From a virus, in IMG/VR virus record IMGVR_UViG_3300032156_000046, positions 1 to 35,214 of that record: DNA of 35,214 nucleotides, one strand, 5' to 3'. Made by a program: the position numbers and the translations under genes. Of the stretch, positions 14,709 through 23,627 are shown piece after piece; position 1 is the stretch's first letter, and every line of letters starts with the position of its first letter. The notes under the pieces were generated by a model. That model saw only the letters and a program-made list of their open reading frames with translations, was not told the origin of the DNA and searched no databases.

Positions 14709-17153
14709 ATGGCAGATGTCAGATACGCAGTGACCGTCGACTCCTCCGGCGCCGTCAAGCAGATAGAGGCGCTAGACAAGGCGTGGGAGAAGCTGGGCAA
14801 AGAGACTGCCCCGCAGATGAAGACGTCCGGCGACTGGCTCGGGCAGTCGATAACGAAGCTGGCGGCCGGGTTCACCCTGGCCAACATGGCCACCAAGGCG
14901 TTCACCGCTATCGGCCATGAGGTCAAGAAGTTCTTCATGGACAGCATCGACGGGGCCATCAAGGAGGAGCAGTCGCTGTTCCGGCTGAAGACGGCGCTGG
15001 AGATGACCGGCCGCGCCGCCGATGGGGTCGCCCTGGAGGCGTTCGCGCAAGAGATGCACAAGACGACGCTGTACACGGACGACCAGGTCAGGGCGACGAT
15101 GACCATGCTGGCGCAGATGACGAATCTGGACGCTGCCGGCATTAAGGCCGTGACCAAGGGCGTCATCGGCCTGGCCTCCGTGCTGGGCCCTGGGGAGGGC
15201 CTCGAGGGCGCCACCATGCGCGTCACCCGGGCCATCGAGGGCAACGCGGCCGGGCTAAAGCGCGTCGGCATCAACATCGACGACACGCTGCCCAAGGGCG
15301 AGCAGCTCGCCCAGGTGCAGGAGAAGCTGCTGCAGCTGTTCCCGCGTGCCACGGCCGAGCTGGACACTACGGGCGGCTCCATACAGTACGCTGCCAAGCA
15401 GTACGGCGAACTCAAGGAGAAGATAGGCGGCATAATCAACGAAACGTTCAACTTCAAGGGCATGGCCGTCCAGCTGTCCGGCGCGCTTACGGAAAACGCA
15501 GACAGGACCAAGGAAACTGCCCGGTCGTTCCGCGAGCTGGCCATCGAGCACTCGGGGTTCATGAGCAAAGGCGGCTTCGGCGTAATGTACCGCGACGCCG
15601 CCATCGCCACGAACATGCTGGAGGACAACAAGCAGGCCATCGATGAATGGCTGGCTTCGCTCCAGGAGGTGCACCCTCCGCTAAAGGAGGTCCATGCTGC
15701 TCTGCTCTCCGGCAGTAAGCAGTGGGAGGAGTACAAAAAACGGATAGAGGAAACGGACAAGACCATGGTGGCGTTCAAGCCCACGGTCGAAAAGGCCATG
15801 GACGCCGTGGTCAAGTTCCTCCAGGCAGGCAAGGAGAAGCCCGACGTCCAGCCCGTCCTTGACCTGGCCCAGGCATTCAAGGACCTCGGGGTGAAGAGCG
15901 AAAAAGAGCTGGCCGCCAAGCTGAAACTCGCCAAGGACGCCTTGGCCGAGTACCTCAAGACTCAGGGCCCAGCGGCCGGCGTGGTGGCGAGCTTGCAGGG
16001 GAAGGTGAACGAGCTCACGCTGGCCCTGAACGGGCCGCCCGACCCGCTGCTCCGTCTTGGTAAGACCATTCACTCAATAACCACGGAGACCAAGTCCGCC
16101 GTCGAGGCGTTCGAAGACTTCAAGCGGGAGGCCCTCGAGGCCGTCACCGTGGAGCTCCCCGAGGTAGACCTAGACGAGATTTTCAAGGTGCCCGATTCGC
16201 CGGCCCTGCCGGCGTTCCTGCTAGAGATAGTCGGTGACTACAACAAGGTCGGGCAAGCCGCCGAGATAAACGCCGGCAAGGTAGCAGCGTCGTGGGACGA
16301 GATGACCAAGACTGCGCTGGAGTCCAAGCTGGTTGCGCTGCGGACGCGCCTGGACGACATGACGAGGTCCGGCAACTACACCGCCGCTGCTATGGGCCGG
16401 GTACGCAAGGCCATCAAGGACACGGAGCAGGAGCTCAAAGACACGCCCAAGGCCGTCCAGGACATACAGAAGGCCTTCACCGACATGGCTCCGTACGTGG
16501 AGGCCGTGTTCTCCGGGCTCAACCGAGTGTTCGCCCAAAGCCAACAGAACAGGGAAATCGCCATCGAGAACGAGTACAAGAAGCGACTGCGGCTCATCAA
16601 CGCCACGGTCAAGGACGAGGACGCGAAGCAAAAGGCCATCCAGACGCTCGAGGCCGAGTTCGAGATTAAGAGGACCGAGGCCAGGGCCGCCTCGGCCAAG
16701 CAGGCCAAGGCCGTAGCCATAGCCGAGGCCATCTGGAACACGGCCCGCGCCGTGTCCGAGGCCCTGCCCAACATCGTACTCGCGGCCGTGGTCGCCGCGC
16801 TTGGCGCCCTGTCAATAGCGGCCATCATCTCGCAGCCGATACCGTTGGCCCGGGGCGCCGTTTTTCGCCGGCCGACCCTGCTGACGGACGACAGCGGCAA
16901 GTCCTACGAGGTCGGGGAGGGTGGCGAGCCCGAGTACCTCATTCCGGAGAAGCACCTGGCTCCGTTGCTTGGGAGGCAGTCCTCGCCTGCCGGGTTCATT
17001 TCCACCGGGGGTCGCCAGACGTCGAAGGTCATAATCAACGTCAATGCTCCGCTGGTGTCCACCAGCGGGCTCACGCAGGCAGACATCGAGCGGGCCGGGG
17101 CCGAGCTGTTCCGTACAATCGAGCGCCGCTCGCGGCAGCGGGGGAGGTGGTAA
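14709..17153 (+). CDS. Tape measure protein
   Basis: An 814-residue protein that sets tail length. It begins ADVRYAVTVDSSGAVKQIEALDKA, typical of tape measures, and is mostly alpha-helical: TLANMATKAFTAIGHEVKKFF, FRLKTALEMTGRAADG and MTMLAQMTNLDAAGI resemble the TMP core repeated in siphoviruses. A hydrophobic C-terminal region (around residues 675-725, ALPNIVLAAVVAALGALSIA) could interact with the host membrane at DNA ejection. It is the second-longest gene and lies between the chaperones and the distal tail protein. The start ATG 14709 has a strong AAAGGAGG upstream. Confidence 0.93.
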   Translation: MADVRYAVTVDSSGAVKQIEALDKAWEKLGKETAPQMKTSGDWLGQSITKLAAGFTLANMATKAFTAIGHEVKKFFMDSIDGAIKEEQSLFRLKTALEMTGRAADGVALEAFAQEMHKTTLYTDDQVRATMTMLAQMTNLDAAGIKAVTKGVIGLASVLGPGEGLEGATMRVTRAIEGNAAGLKRVGINIDDTLPKGEQLAQVQEKLLQLFPRATAELDTTGGSIQYAAKQYGELKEKIGGIINETFNFKGMAVQLSGALTENADRTKETARSFRELAIEHSGFMSKGGFGVMYRDAAIATNMLEDNKQAIDEWLASLQEVHPPLKEVHAALLSGSKQWEEYKKRIEETDKTMVAFKPTVEKAMDAVVKFLQAGKEKPDVQPVLDLAQAFKDLGVKSEKELAAKLKLAKDALAEYLKTQGPAAGVVASLQGKVNELTLALNGPPDPLLRLGKTIHSITTETKSAVEAFEDFKREALEAVTVELPEVDLDEIFKVPDSPALPAFLLEIVGDYNKVGQAAEINAGKVAASWDEMTKTALESKLVALRTRLDDMTRSGNYTAAAMGRVRKAIKDTEQELKDTPKAVQDIQKAFTDMAPYVEAVFSGLNRVFAQSQQNREIAIENEYKKRLRLINATVKDEDAKQKAIQTLEAEFEIKRTEARAASAKQAKAVAIAEAIWNTARAVSEALPNIVLAAVVAALGALSIAAIISQPIPLARGAVFRRPTLLTDDSGKSYEVGEGGEPEYLIPEKHLAPLLGRQSSPAGFISTGGRQTSKVIINVNAPLVSTSGLTQADIERAGAELFRTIERRSRQRGRW

Positions 17154-17537
17154 ATGCCCGACATCTACCTGGGGCCGTCCGGAAACGAGACCAAGCTGCC
17201 GGCCATCAACTGGGACGCTGGCGGTGAGTATGAGCTGCCCACCGGCTACGCGAAGAGCGTGGACAAGTCAACCCAGCTGGACGGTTCGGTGAGGGCCAAC
17301 ATCAGGACCGTTCACCAGAAGACCTTCACCTTGGAGTGGTCGCAGCTCACCCAGGCGCAGACACTAATCCTGCGGGCCCTGGCCGAGCTCAATGAGCCAC
17401 TGCGCTATAAGGATAACAGACTGGACTCAGACTGGCGCTGGGTCTGGGTCGCCTCGCTGGACGTGTCGTCCATCGAGTCCACGCACGCCGGCTCGGCGCG
17501 ATACCGGGCCTCTCTGGCCCTCGAGGAGATGCGGTAG
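17154..17537 (+). CDS. Distal tail protein-like
   Basis: A 127-residue protein directly after the tape measure (adjacent stop and ATG 17154, GGGGAGG upstream). It reads LPAINWDAGGEYELPTGYAKS, then RANIRTVHQKTFTLEWSQLTQ, then QTLILRALAELNEPLRYKDN and VWVASLDVSSIESTHAGSARYRA, with a closing LALEEMR. A short strand block, an RxW-type core and the 'L.LeWs.Lt..q...l..l' pattern fit small distal tail or hub-adaptor proteins. The position between tape measure and hub strongly supports this, while the sequence itself is less specific. Confidence 0.72.
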   Translation: MPDIYLGPSGNETKLPAINWDAGGEYELPTGYAKSVDKSTQLDGSVRANIRTVHQKTFTLEWSQLTQAQTLILRALAELNEPLRYKDNRLDSDWRWVWVASLDVSSIESTHAGSARYRASLALEEMR

Positions 17538-20500
17538 TGCAGAATCTAAACCGGGCTACCAAGGAAGACCTGCTGGCCCAACCGCAGACCATGGCTTTGC
17601 GGTTCGAGGTGGCCAACGACCCGGTCGAGGTCCTGGTCGACGGAGGGCTAGAGAACTGGGCCAGCGCCACCAACCTGACCTATTGGACCGAGGGCGTGGG
17701 CGGCACGTCAACCATCAACCGCGAGTCCACCGACAAGGTAGCCGGCTCCTATTCGGCCCGGTTCGACATAGACGGCACGAACGGCAACGCGGGCATCTCG
17801 CAGGGCTTCTTTCTGGCTCCGGACACGGACTACGTCCTTTCGTTCTGGTGGAAGGCGGCGGCCGGGAAGACGGCGGTGGTCTGGCTCTGCGAGTCGGGCT
17901 GGGTCTACTATCTCAATACGAGCGGGCAGTGGACGTCCAGCCAAACGGGCTTTATCCTCACAGGCGACGGGACGTGGCAGTATTTCAGCGTCACCTTCCG
18001 TGCGCTGGCCGGATTCACCTCTTACGCCCTCGACCTCAACAACTCGTCGGCCGCGTCGTCGTCCATCTACTTCGACTCCGTGTCGCTCCAGGCCACCGGC
18101 TGGACGGACCTGTCGAAGTCGCCCAAGCGGGAGGCGCTGGTGGACGGCAACCTCGAATGCTGGACGACATCGACCGACCTGACCTACTGGACGGAAATCC
18201 TCGGAGGTACGGGCACGGTCACGCGGGCGGGGCCCGCCGGCGCGTACTGTGCACTGGTCACCTGTGACGGCGCCGGCAACCTGACCTACTTTTACCAGCA
18301 GTCGCAGATGGCCACGCTCCACCGCTACACCCTGAGGTTCTGGTACAAGACGAACTCGGGCAAGACCGGCGCGTTCTATATCATGAACACGACGGGCAGC
18401 TACTACCTGACGAGCTCCGGTACGTGGTCGACCTCGGTTTCCTACGTCACGCTGCCCGACACCGCGGGGGCGTGGACGGCCTACGAGATGTCGTTCATCA
18501 CGTGCCCGGTCGGCACGACCTACAACGTGTCGATGGCCGGGCAGGTCGCGTCGGCCACCATTTACTACGACGAAATCACCCTGAGGCCGGACGTCAGCCA
18601 CCTAAAGTCCATGTCCTGCAACGTGTCCGGCGCGGGCCCCAGCACCGAGCCCCTGGCCGGCTCCTGGAGCGTGTCGTTGGCAGACCCGGACCTGCTGTTC
18701 AACCCGTACAACGACACCTCGCCGTGGGCCGAGCTCATAAGACTCGGCCGCAAGGCGCGGCTATCCTGGGGCGTGCAGCTTGGCGGCCATCTGCGCTTTG
18801 ACGGTACCAACGACTACGTCGAGGTAGCGGACAACGCCGCGCTCGACATAACGGCCGCCATAACGCTCGAGGCCTGGGTCTGCCAGACGACGAGGACGTC
18901 CTGGGCCACCGTGGTCACCAAGGGGACGTCCACGGCGTGGTCGTCCAACAACTACACGCTCGGCCTCCAATCCGGCAGGGCCGATTTCAGGTGGGGCGGC
19001 GCAGGGTCCTGCCTAGTCGGTGCCGGCGATGCCCTGGTCATCGGCCAGTGGTACCACATCGTTGCCGTGGCCGAAACCGGCACCACCAACGCCATCAAGG
19101 TCTACATCAACGGCGTGCTAAAAAACACCGGGGCCAGGAGCGGCGACCCGTCTGCCAACGCCCAGCCTTTGCGCTTCGGCACGGACGCCATCACGACGAG
19201 CAGCGATTACCTGAACGGCCGCATCTCGGATGCTCGCATCTACGACCGGGCCCTGAGCGCCACGGAGGTAGCAGAGCACTACGCCCAGCGATTCGGCAAC
19301 GAAACCGGCCTGGTCGCCCACTGGCCGCTGTCCGAGCGCAGCGGCAACGTAGCGGATGACGCTGGGCCCAACGGGCTCGACGGTACGGTGTACGGCGCCA
19401 CCTGGGCGCGGCCGCAGTACCTGGCCAACGAAACCCTGGAGTTCTGGACGTCGGCCACGGACGCCGTGTCCTGGACCGAGGAAAAATACGGGAGCTCGAC
19501 AGTAGCGCGGGAGTCCAGCATCGTCCACGGCGGGACCTACTCCGTGAAGTGCACCGTCGTGGCCGGGGCGAACGCCGACCTATTCCAGCAGGTCACGCTC
19601 CTGCCCAACACGCGTTACCGGTTCGGCGGCTGGTACAGGTCCGACGGAACGGCCAATGGCTGGGTAGTCGTCTACGCGGGCGCCTCGTTCGCGTATGAGC
19701 TTAGAGGCGATATCGGCGCGCCCTCTTGGGTCGCTGGCACTGGCCAAGGCATGACGCCCCTGGGGCCCACGACCTCATGGACGCGGTTTGACTGCCTGTT
19801 CACGACGCGTAGCGAGTACGTGTTGTACCTGTTCGCCGTCGGCACCCACACCTCCGTCAACGGCTCGACCTACTGGGACGACCTCGAGGTCGTGCCCGTG
19901 GATGAGGAAACGGACGCCCTGGTGTGGCAGCGGGTCGTCGGCTTTATGGACAGCCCGCGCTTCGAGCTCGGCTCCGGCGCCCTGTCCATCAGCGGCACCG
20001 ACTACATGAAGGTCCTGACGGACACCAAGCTGTTCTCGCCCTGGACCTACTGGGGGGTCGTTGAGACCTTCGACTCTCAGGCATCCCCAGGCGGCACCGG
20101 CAGCGAACTGTATGCTGAGGCCGACGCCTGCGAGGTAGGCGCCGCCGAGGCCGACAACGTGACCAACTGGGCCGTGGGGGGCGGGGGCGGCACCGTGTCG
20201 TCCGAGGGCCCCGCGCCCGCTTCTTCCTACTACCTGTACTTTGAGCGGGACGCCGGGCCCTGGGTGAGCGAATACGCCCAGAACACCAACGTCGCCAGCG
20301 TCACGGCTGGCAACACCTACAAGGTTACGTTCCAGGCCACGAAAACAGGCGAGCACACCGCCATCCTCAAGGTCTATCAAACGGTAGGCTCGTCGGCGGT
20401 CCTGCTGGGTACTGAGTACCTGGACGGTGGCGAGGACTGGCTGGACCACGAAGTGGTCATTAACGTTACTGCCACCGGTGCCCTACGGATGCGCGTGGAG

Positions 20501-22225
20501 TCTTACGGCAAGTACGCGGCAAGCGGCGACTCCATCTCGCTCGACAACGTGTCCGTCAAGCTGTTCGACTCCTCCACCTGGAATCAGTACGAGCTTCCTC
20601 CGGAGTGCAACGGCGTCTACTACGTGGTGCTCGACGGCGAGCCGGTGTGGCAGGGTGACGAGGACGGCCAGGGCGGCTGGCACACGGAGGGCGGGCCCGG
20701 CTCGATGCGCTTGTTCTTCTCTGAGGAGCTTATAATCAACGCCGGCACCGACAACCTCGACGTCTACTGCTTCACCGACACGGCCCCGGAGGATGTCGTC
20801 GCCGACCTCATGGTGGCCGGCGACCTGTACGCCACCAGGGCAGCGGCCAAGGCGGCCATGAACTACACGGCCACGGGCATCCTCCTGGCCAAGGTCTGGT
20901 TTGAGCCGGGCACGCCGGCCCTGGACGCTGTGCGGCTCCTTTGCGAACGGGTCAACTACCGGTTCTGGTTCAGCGCGGACGGCACGCCCAACTTCGTGCC
21001 GGCGCCCGTTAAGGCTACGCCGGCCCACTTCGACCTGCCGGCCGTCAGCCACATGACCGACCTGGCGCTTTACCAGGATATCGACGAGGTGCGCAACCAC
21101 GTCACCATCGAGGGCTGCGAGCGCTCGGTCCTGAACGTGTCCACGGGCCAGGTCGAGCGGTCCACTTGGAAGAGCGCCGGCGAGGACCCCGACTCTATCC
21201 TGCTTTACCAGCGCAACACCTACTCGCTGTCCAACCACCTATTCCAGGACCAAGTGTCCGTGGACGATGCGGTGGCGGCGCTGCTGGCCTACTATAAAGA
21301 GCCCAAGTATTACCTAAGCATGACGCTCAACCACATGCCGGTGCCGCTGGCAGTCGGGGATACGGTGAGCTTCCTGCTGCCCATCGGCGGCGGCGCCACG
21401 ACAGCCAAGCAGGGCATTGTCCGCTCGCTCAGTTTGAACGACTTCGAGATGCAGCTGCTGCTGGAGCTGTACGTGCCGATAACGACACTGCTGACGGTCC
21501 AGGACGCCACGATGGGCTTGGCTGCCGATAGCGTTACGCTAGACTATGCGGGGGCCCTGGCGCCCAGCGATGCCCTGATGGGCATGGCGGCTGACTCGCC
21601 CACAATCCAGCAGGTGTTCACCTACACGACCTACCAGAACGGCACGTCGCTTTCGGTCCCTAGCGGAGCGTCTCAGGTCATCATCGAGTGCTGGGGCTCG
21701 GGCGGTGACGGCGGCGACGGTGAGCTCGTCGGTCGTGCTGGTGGTGGCGGCGGCGGGGCCTACTCCAAGACGACCGTGTCGGTGTCCAGCGGGCAGTCAC
21801 TCCTGATTTACCTCGACAACTTATCAGACGCCGTCGTTACCCGCAGCTCTACCACGCTGTGTCTGGCCAAGTGCGGCGAGGACGGCGACCTGACTGGGGG
21901 CGGCGCTGGTGGCGCGGCCGCGAGCGGCACCGGCGACACCAAATACAGTGGCGGCAACGGCTACTATTACGCGACCGGAAACACCGGAGGAGGGGGCGGC
22001 AGTTCGGCCGGTACGGCTGGAAACGGTAACAACGCAACTAGCTCCAGCGGCGCCAGCGCGGTCACTGGTGGCGGCCCGGGTGGCGCAGGCGGTGCTCGTT
22101 ACAACGACGGCTACACGCCTGCGTCTGGACCTGGCGGCGGCGGCGGCGGCGCCGGCTCTGACCTCTCGACCGAGCGCTACGGCGGCGCCGGCTACATCGG
22201 CAAAGTACGTATCACTTTCAGCTAG
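17537..22225 (+). CDS. Tail hub with inserted LamG and carbohydrate-binding-like modules and a glycine-rich tip
   Basis: This 1562-residue protein starts at GTG 17537 (TAGTG overlap). Two beta-sandwich modules come first (about 30-190 and 197-350), each opening LVDGxLExW and LTYWTE. A hub segment follows (about 355-412: GSWSVSLADPDLLFNPYNDT and RKARLSWG). It is then interrupted by a LamG-like lectin domain (about 417-582: LRFDGTNDYVEV, LEAWVCQT, YHIVAVAETG, GRISDARIYDRALS) and a third sandwich module (about 628-790), and resumes at VWQRVVGFMDSPRFELG (796). A fourth module (about 855-1011) precedes the rest of the hub (to 1318, with YQDIDEVRNHVTIEG and LAVGDTVSFLLP). Degenerate repeats and a Gly-rich region (1362-1562) end the protein. 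It probably forms the tail tip and binds host-surface sugars. Domain limits are approximate. Confidence 0.82.
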   Translation: MQNLNRATKEDLLAQPQTMALRFEVANDPVEVLVDGGLENWASATNLTYWTEGVGGTSTINRESTDKVAGSYSARFDIDGTNGNAGISQGFFLAPDTDYVLSFWWKAAAGKTAVVWLCESGWVYYLNTSGQWTSSQTGFILTGDGTWQYFSVTFRALAGFTSYALDLNNSSAASSSIYFDSVSLQATGWTDLSKSPKREALVDGNLECWTTSTDLTYWTEILGGTGTVTRAGPAGAYCALVTCDGAGNLTYFYQQSQMATLHRYTLRFWYKTNSGKTGAFYIMNTTGSYYLTSSGTWSTSVSYVTLPDTAGAWTAYEMSFITCPVGTTYNVSMAGQVASATIYYDEITLRPDVSHLKSMSCNVSGAGPSTEPLAGSWSVSLADPDLLFNPYNDTSPWAELIRLGRKARLSWGVQLGGHLRFDGTNDYVEVADNAALDITAAITLEAWVCQTTRTSWATVVTKGTSTAWSSNNYTLGLQSGRADFRWGGAGSCLVGAGDALVIGQWYHIVAVAETGTTNAIKVYINGVLKNTGARSGDPSANAQPLRFGTDAITTSSDYLNGRISDARIYDRALSATEVAEHYAQRFGNETGLVAHWPLSERSGNVADDAGPNGLDGTVYGATWARPQYLANETLEFWTSATDAVSWTEEKYGSSTVARESSIVHGGTYSVKCTVVAGANADLFQQVTLLPNTRYRFGGWYRSDGTANGWVVVYAGASFAYELRGDIGAPSWVAGTGQGMTPLGPTTSWTRFDCLFTTRSEYVLYLFAVGTHTSVNGSTYWDDLEVVPVDEETDALVWQRVVGFMDSPRFELGSGALSISGTDYMKVLTDTKLFSPWTYWGVVETFDSQASPGGTGSELYAEADACEVGAAEADNVTNWAVGGGGGTVSSEGPAPASSYYLYFERDAGPWVSEYAQNTNVASVTAGNTYKVTFQATKTGEHTAILKVYQTVGSSAVLLGTEYLDGGEDWLDHEVVINVTATGALRMRVESYGKYAASGDSISLDNVSVKLFDSSTWNQYELPPECNGVYYVVLDGEPVWQGDEDGQGGWHTEGGPGSMRLFFSEELIINAGTDNLDVYCFTDTAPEDVVADLMVAGDLYATRAAAKAAMNYTATGILLAKVWFEPGTPALDAVRLLCERVNYRFWFSADGTPNFVPAPVKATPAHFDLPAVSHMTDLALYQDIDEVRNHVTIEGCERSVLNVSTGQVERSTWKSAGEDPDSILLYQRNTYSLSNHLFQDQVSVDDAVAALLAYYKEPKYYLSMTLNHMPVPLAVGDTVSFLLPIGGGATTAKQGIVRSLSLNDFEMQLLLELYVPITTLLTVQDATMGLAADSVTLDYAGALAPSDALMGMAADSPTIQQVFTYTTYQNGTSLSVPSGASQVIIECWGSGGDGGDGELVGRAGGGGGGAYSKTTVSVSSGQSLLIYLDNLSDAVVTRSSTTLCLAKCGEDGDLTGGGAGGAAASGTGDTKYSGGNGYYYATGNTGGGGGSSAGTAGNGNNATSSSGASAVTGGGPGGAGGARYNDGYTPASGPGGGGGGAGSDLSTERYGGAGYIGKVRITFS

Positions 22226-22233
22226 GAGACAGT

Positions 22234-22509
22234 ATGGCAGACACACCGAGAAAGTTCGAGTGGCTGGCAGCGGACGACAAGGACTCGACGCACCTGGAGC
22301 TCGTTACGGGCGGCACGTACGACTCCTCGGTCGTATCGCACCACCTACTGCGCAAGTGGGAGCAGGAGGGCAAGCTGCGGTTCCTGGAGGACGATGTCAC
22401 GGTCGTCCTGCCGGCGACCGTGGTGCTCCAGGTACAGAACGCGACCATAGGCCTCGCCACCTTGGTCAAGGCCGTGAAAGACGGAATCAAGGAGGAGCGA
22501 AATGGCTAA
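22234..22509 (+). CDS. Small protein near tail tip, unknown function
   Basis: A 91-residue protein with ATG 22234 following TAGGAGACAGT. It contains LELVTGGTYDSSVVSHHLLRKWEQ, read in parts, then GKLRFLEDDVTVVLPATVVLQ, and ends KEERNG where AATGGCTAA carries both its stop and the next start. The TY...v..hLl.kW.q.G pattern resembles the 66-residue protein at 9152, which has the same junction to a 124-residue protein. VQNATIGLATLV near the end looks like the repeat remnants in the tail hub C-terminal linker (VQDATMGLAADSV). No function is known. Confidence 0.65.
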   Translation: MADTPRKFEWLAADDKDSTHLELVTGGTYDSSVVSHHLLRKWEQEGKLRFLEDDVTVVLPATVVLQVQNATIGLATLVKAVKDGIKEERNG

Positions 22510-22876
22510 GTCCGTACACAACGACATCCTCGACGCTGCGCTCAACTACATCAAGAACAACGCCACGCGCATCTGCGTCGACAGCACCGAGCCGACGACC
22601 TACACGCAGGCCGAGACGACCTACATGCTGGTCATCAAGACCATCAGCTCGTCGGATTTCACGGGCCCCGCAGACGGCGACACAAGTGGGAGGAAGGTCA
22701 CATCGAACCAGCACACCGATGTGACGATAACGAACTCCGGTACGGCGGCGCACATCGCCTTCACGGTTGCCGGGTCCAAGCTCCTGTTCGTTACGACCTG
22801 CTCCAACCAGGCGCTGGTCGCTACCAACAAGGTGACCGTCCCGGCCTGGGACATCGAGATAGCAGACCCGGCATGA
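22502..22876 (+). CDS. 124-residue virion-region protein, paralogue of the protein at 9345
   Basis: ATG 22502 overlaps the previous stop, with AAGGAGG at 22490-22496. The protein begins MAKSVHNDILDAALNYIKNN and shares CVDSTEPTTYTQAETTYML, GDTSGRKV, NSGTAAHIAF and VPAWDIEIADPA with the protein at 9345, of equal length. The two copies flank the whole tail module. The C-terminal half is beta-rich. The repeated two-gene arrangement suggests a duplicated cassette; the role, perhaps a structural or fibre-associated protein, is not established. Confidence 0.75.
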   Translation: MAKSVHNDILDAALNYIKNNATRICVDSTEPTTYTQAETTYMLVIKTISSSDFTGPADGDTSGRKVTSNQHTDVTITNSGTAAHIAFTVAGSKLLFVTTCSNQALVATNKVTVPAWDIEIADPA

Positions 22877-23097
22877 GCCCTCACGAAAGACAGGACCCAT
22901 GCCACCTGGCGCCGCGTGAGGCCGAGGCCTTCCGGCTGGTGGGCGAGGGCCTGTCCAACGTTGAGATTTCGGAGCGAATGGGCATCCAGGTCAACACGGT
23001 GAGGACCTACGTGAAGAGTCTGCACGACAAGCTCTTCATCACCGGCCGCGCCCGACTGGCCATCGAGTCACACAAACGCTTTTCTAAGGAGGAATAA
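22873..23097 (+). CDS. LuxR/GerE-type helix-turn-helix protein
   Basis: A 74-residue DNA-binding protein consisting almost entirely of a LuxR C-terminal domain. It shows LAPREAEAFRLVGEGLSNVE, ISERMGIQVNTVRTYVKSLH and a closing helix DKLFITGRARLAIESHKR. The L-t.rE.e.l.Lv.eGlsn.eIa..l.i...TVr.yv..i..KL....R...a pattern is diagnostic of the family. There is no receiver or sensor domain, so activity is not controlled through a fused domain. ATG 22873 overlaps the previous stop. As a regulator at the end of the late operon it could act on late or host promoters; its target is unknown. Confidence 0.88.
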   Translation: MSPHERQDPCHLAPREAEAFRLVGEGLSNVEISERMGIQVNTVRTYVKSLHDKLFITGRARLAIESHKRFSKEE

Positions 23098-23098
23098 C

Positions 23099-23422
23099 AT
23101 GGCGTTCCAAAAGGGCTACGCGGAAGTCAGCTTGGAGGTGACGGCATCGCCTGGCTGCTTTCTCATCGCTACTCCGTTTACTCAAAAGGTGGGGCGCGGC
23201 GATACTGCGCTTTTTACGGTCACTATTCAAAGGACGGGCGGCTATGAAGGACCGGTCTACCTTCAGGCCGTGAACCTCGCCAACGGTCACGTCATCACGC
23301 CAAATCCGGTCCAGTTCCCGGAGGCCGTGGCCATCATCGCCATCGACACTGGTGGATGGGAGCCGACGACCGAGCCGTTCATCATCGGCATCGAGGCGCA
23401 GGACGTTCCGTTCCCGGACTGA
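23099..23422 (+). CDS. Small beta-rich protein, last gene of the virion module
   Basis: A 107-residue protein with AAGGAGG upstream of ATG 23099. It is made of strands: YAEVSLEVTASPGCFLIATP, FTQKVGRGDTALFTVTIQRT, GGYEGPVYLQAVNLAN and PTTEPFIIGIEAQDVPFPD. The TVTI.RtgGYeGpV.L.a.nLp.G....p.pv pattern resembles an Ig-like or invasin-like beta-sandwich seen in surface and secreted proteins. Its stop is followed by the strong terminator at 23445. It might decorate the virion, but this is inference. Confidence 0.65.
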   Translation: MAFQKGYAEVSLEVTASPGCFLIATPFTQKVGRGDTALFTVTIQRTGGYEGPVYLQAVNLANGHVITPNPVQFPEAVAIIAIDTGGWEPTTEPFIIGIEAQDVPFPD

Positions 23423-23444
23423 CGCCGGCCGCGCTTGACCCAAT

Positions 23445-23491
23445 AGCTCCTGGCGCCCTCGAGGACGTCAGGAGCTCTTTTCCTTTTTCTT
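23445..23491 (+). terminator. Strong intrinsic terminator of the virion gene operon
   Basis: Perfect 8-bp arms AGCTCCTG (23445-23452) and CAGGAGCT (23469-23476) enclose an inner segment that can itself pair imperfectly around CCTCGAGG. They are followed directly by CTTTTCCTTTTTCTT. It comes 22 bases after the last gene of the late block, exactly where a transcript end is expected. Confidence 0.88.
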
Positions 23492-23537
23492 AGTCCTCCC
23501 GGACCCGTATCCGCCCCCTATCCTTCCCCCCGGGTTT

Positions 23538-23579
23538 AAGGCCCCTCCCGTGACCGGGGAGAGGCCTTCCGACCCGGTC
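23538..23579. other. Two overlapping, mutually exclusive inverted repeats in the intergenic region
   Basis: Arms at 23538-23549 and 23557-23568 pair over 12 positions with one mismatch (outer AAGGCC with GGCCTT). An alternative pairing uses GACCGGG (23552-23558) with CCCGGTC (23573-23579), a perfect 7-bp stem. The two cannot form at once. There is no T tract. The stretch lies between the late terminator and the promoter at 23628, so it could be a protein-binding, attenuation or replication element. Confidence 0.55.
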
Positions 23580-23627
23580 CCACGGTTTACCCCCGGAAAC
23601 GGATTTGCAGCGAATGCACGGAAATAC

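Noticed and set aside
23435-23470. A second promoter beginning TTGACC at 23435
   Set aside because: No -10 hexamer at usual spacing; the stretch is instead the stem of the terminator.
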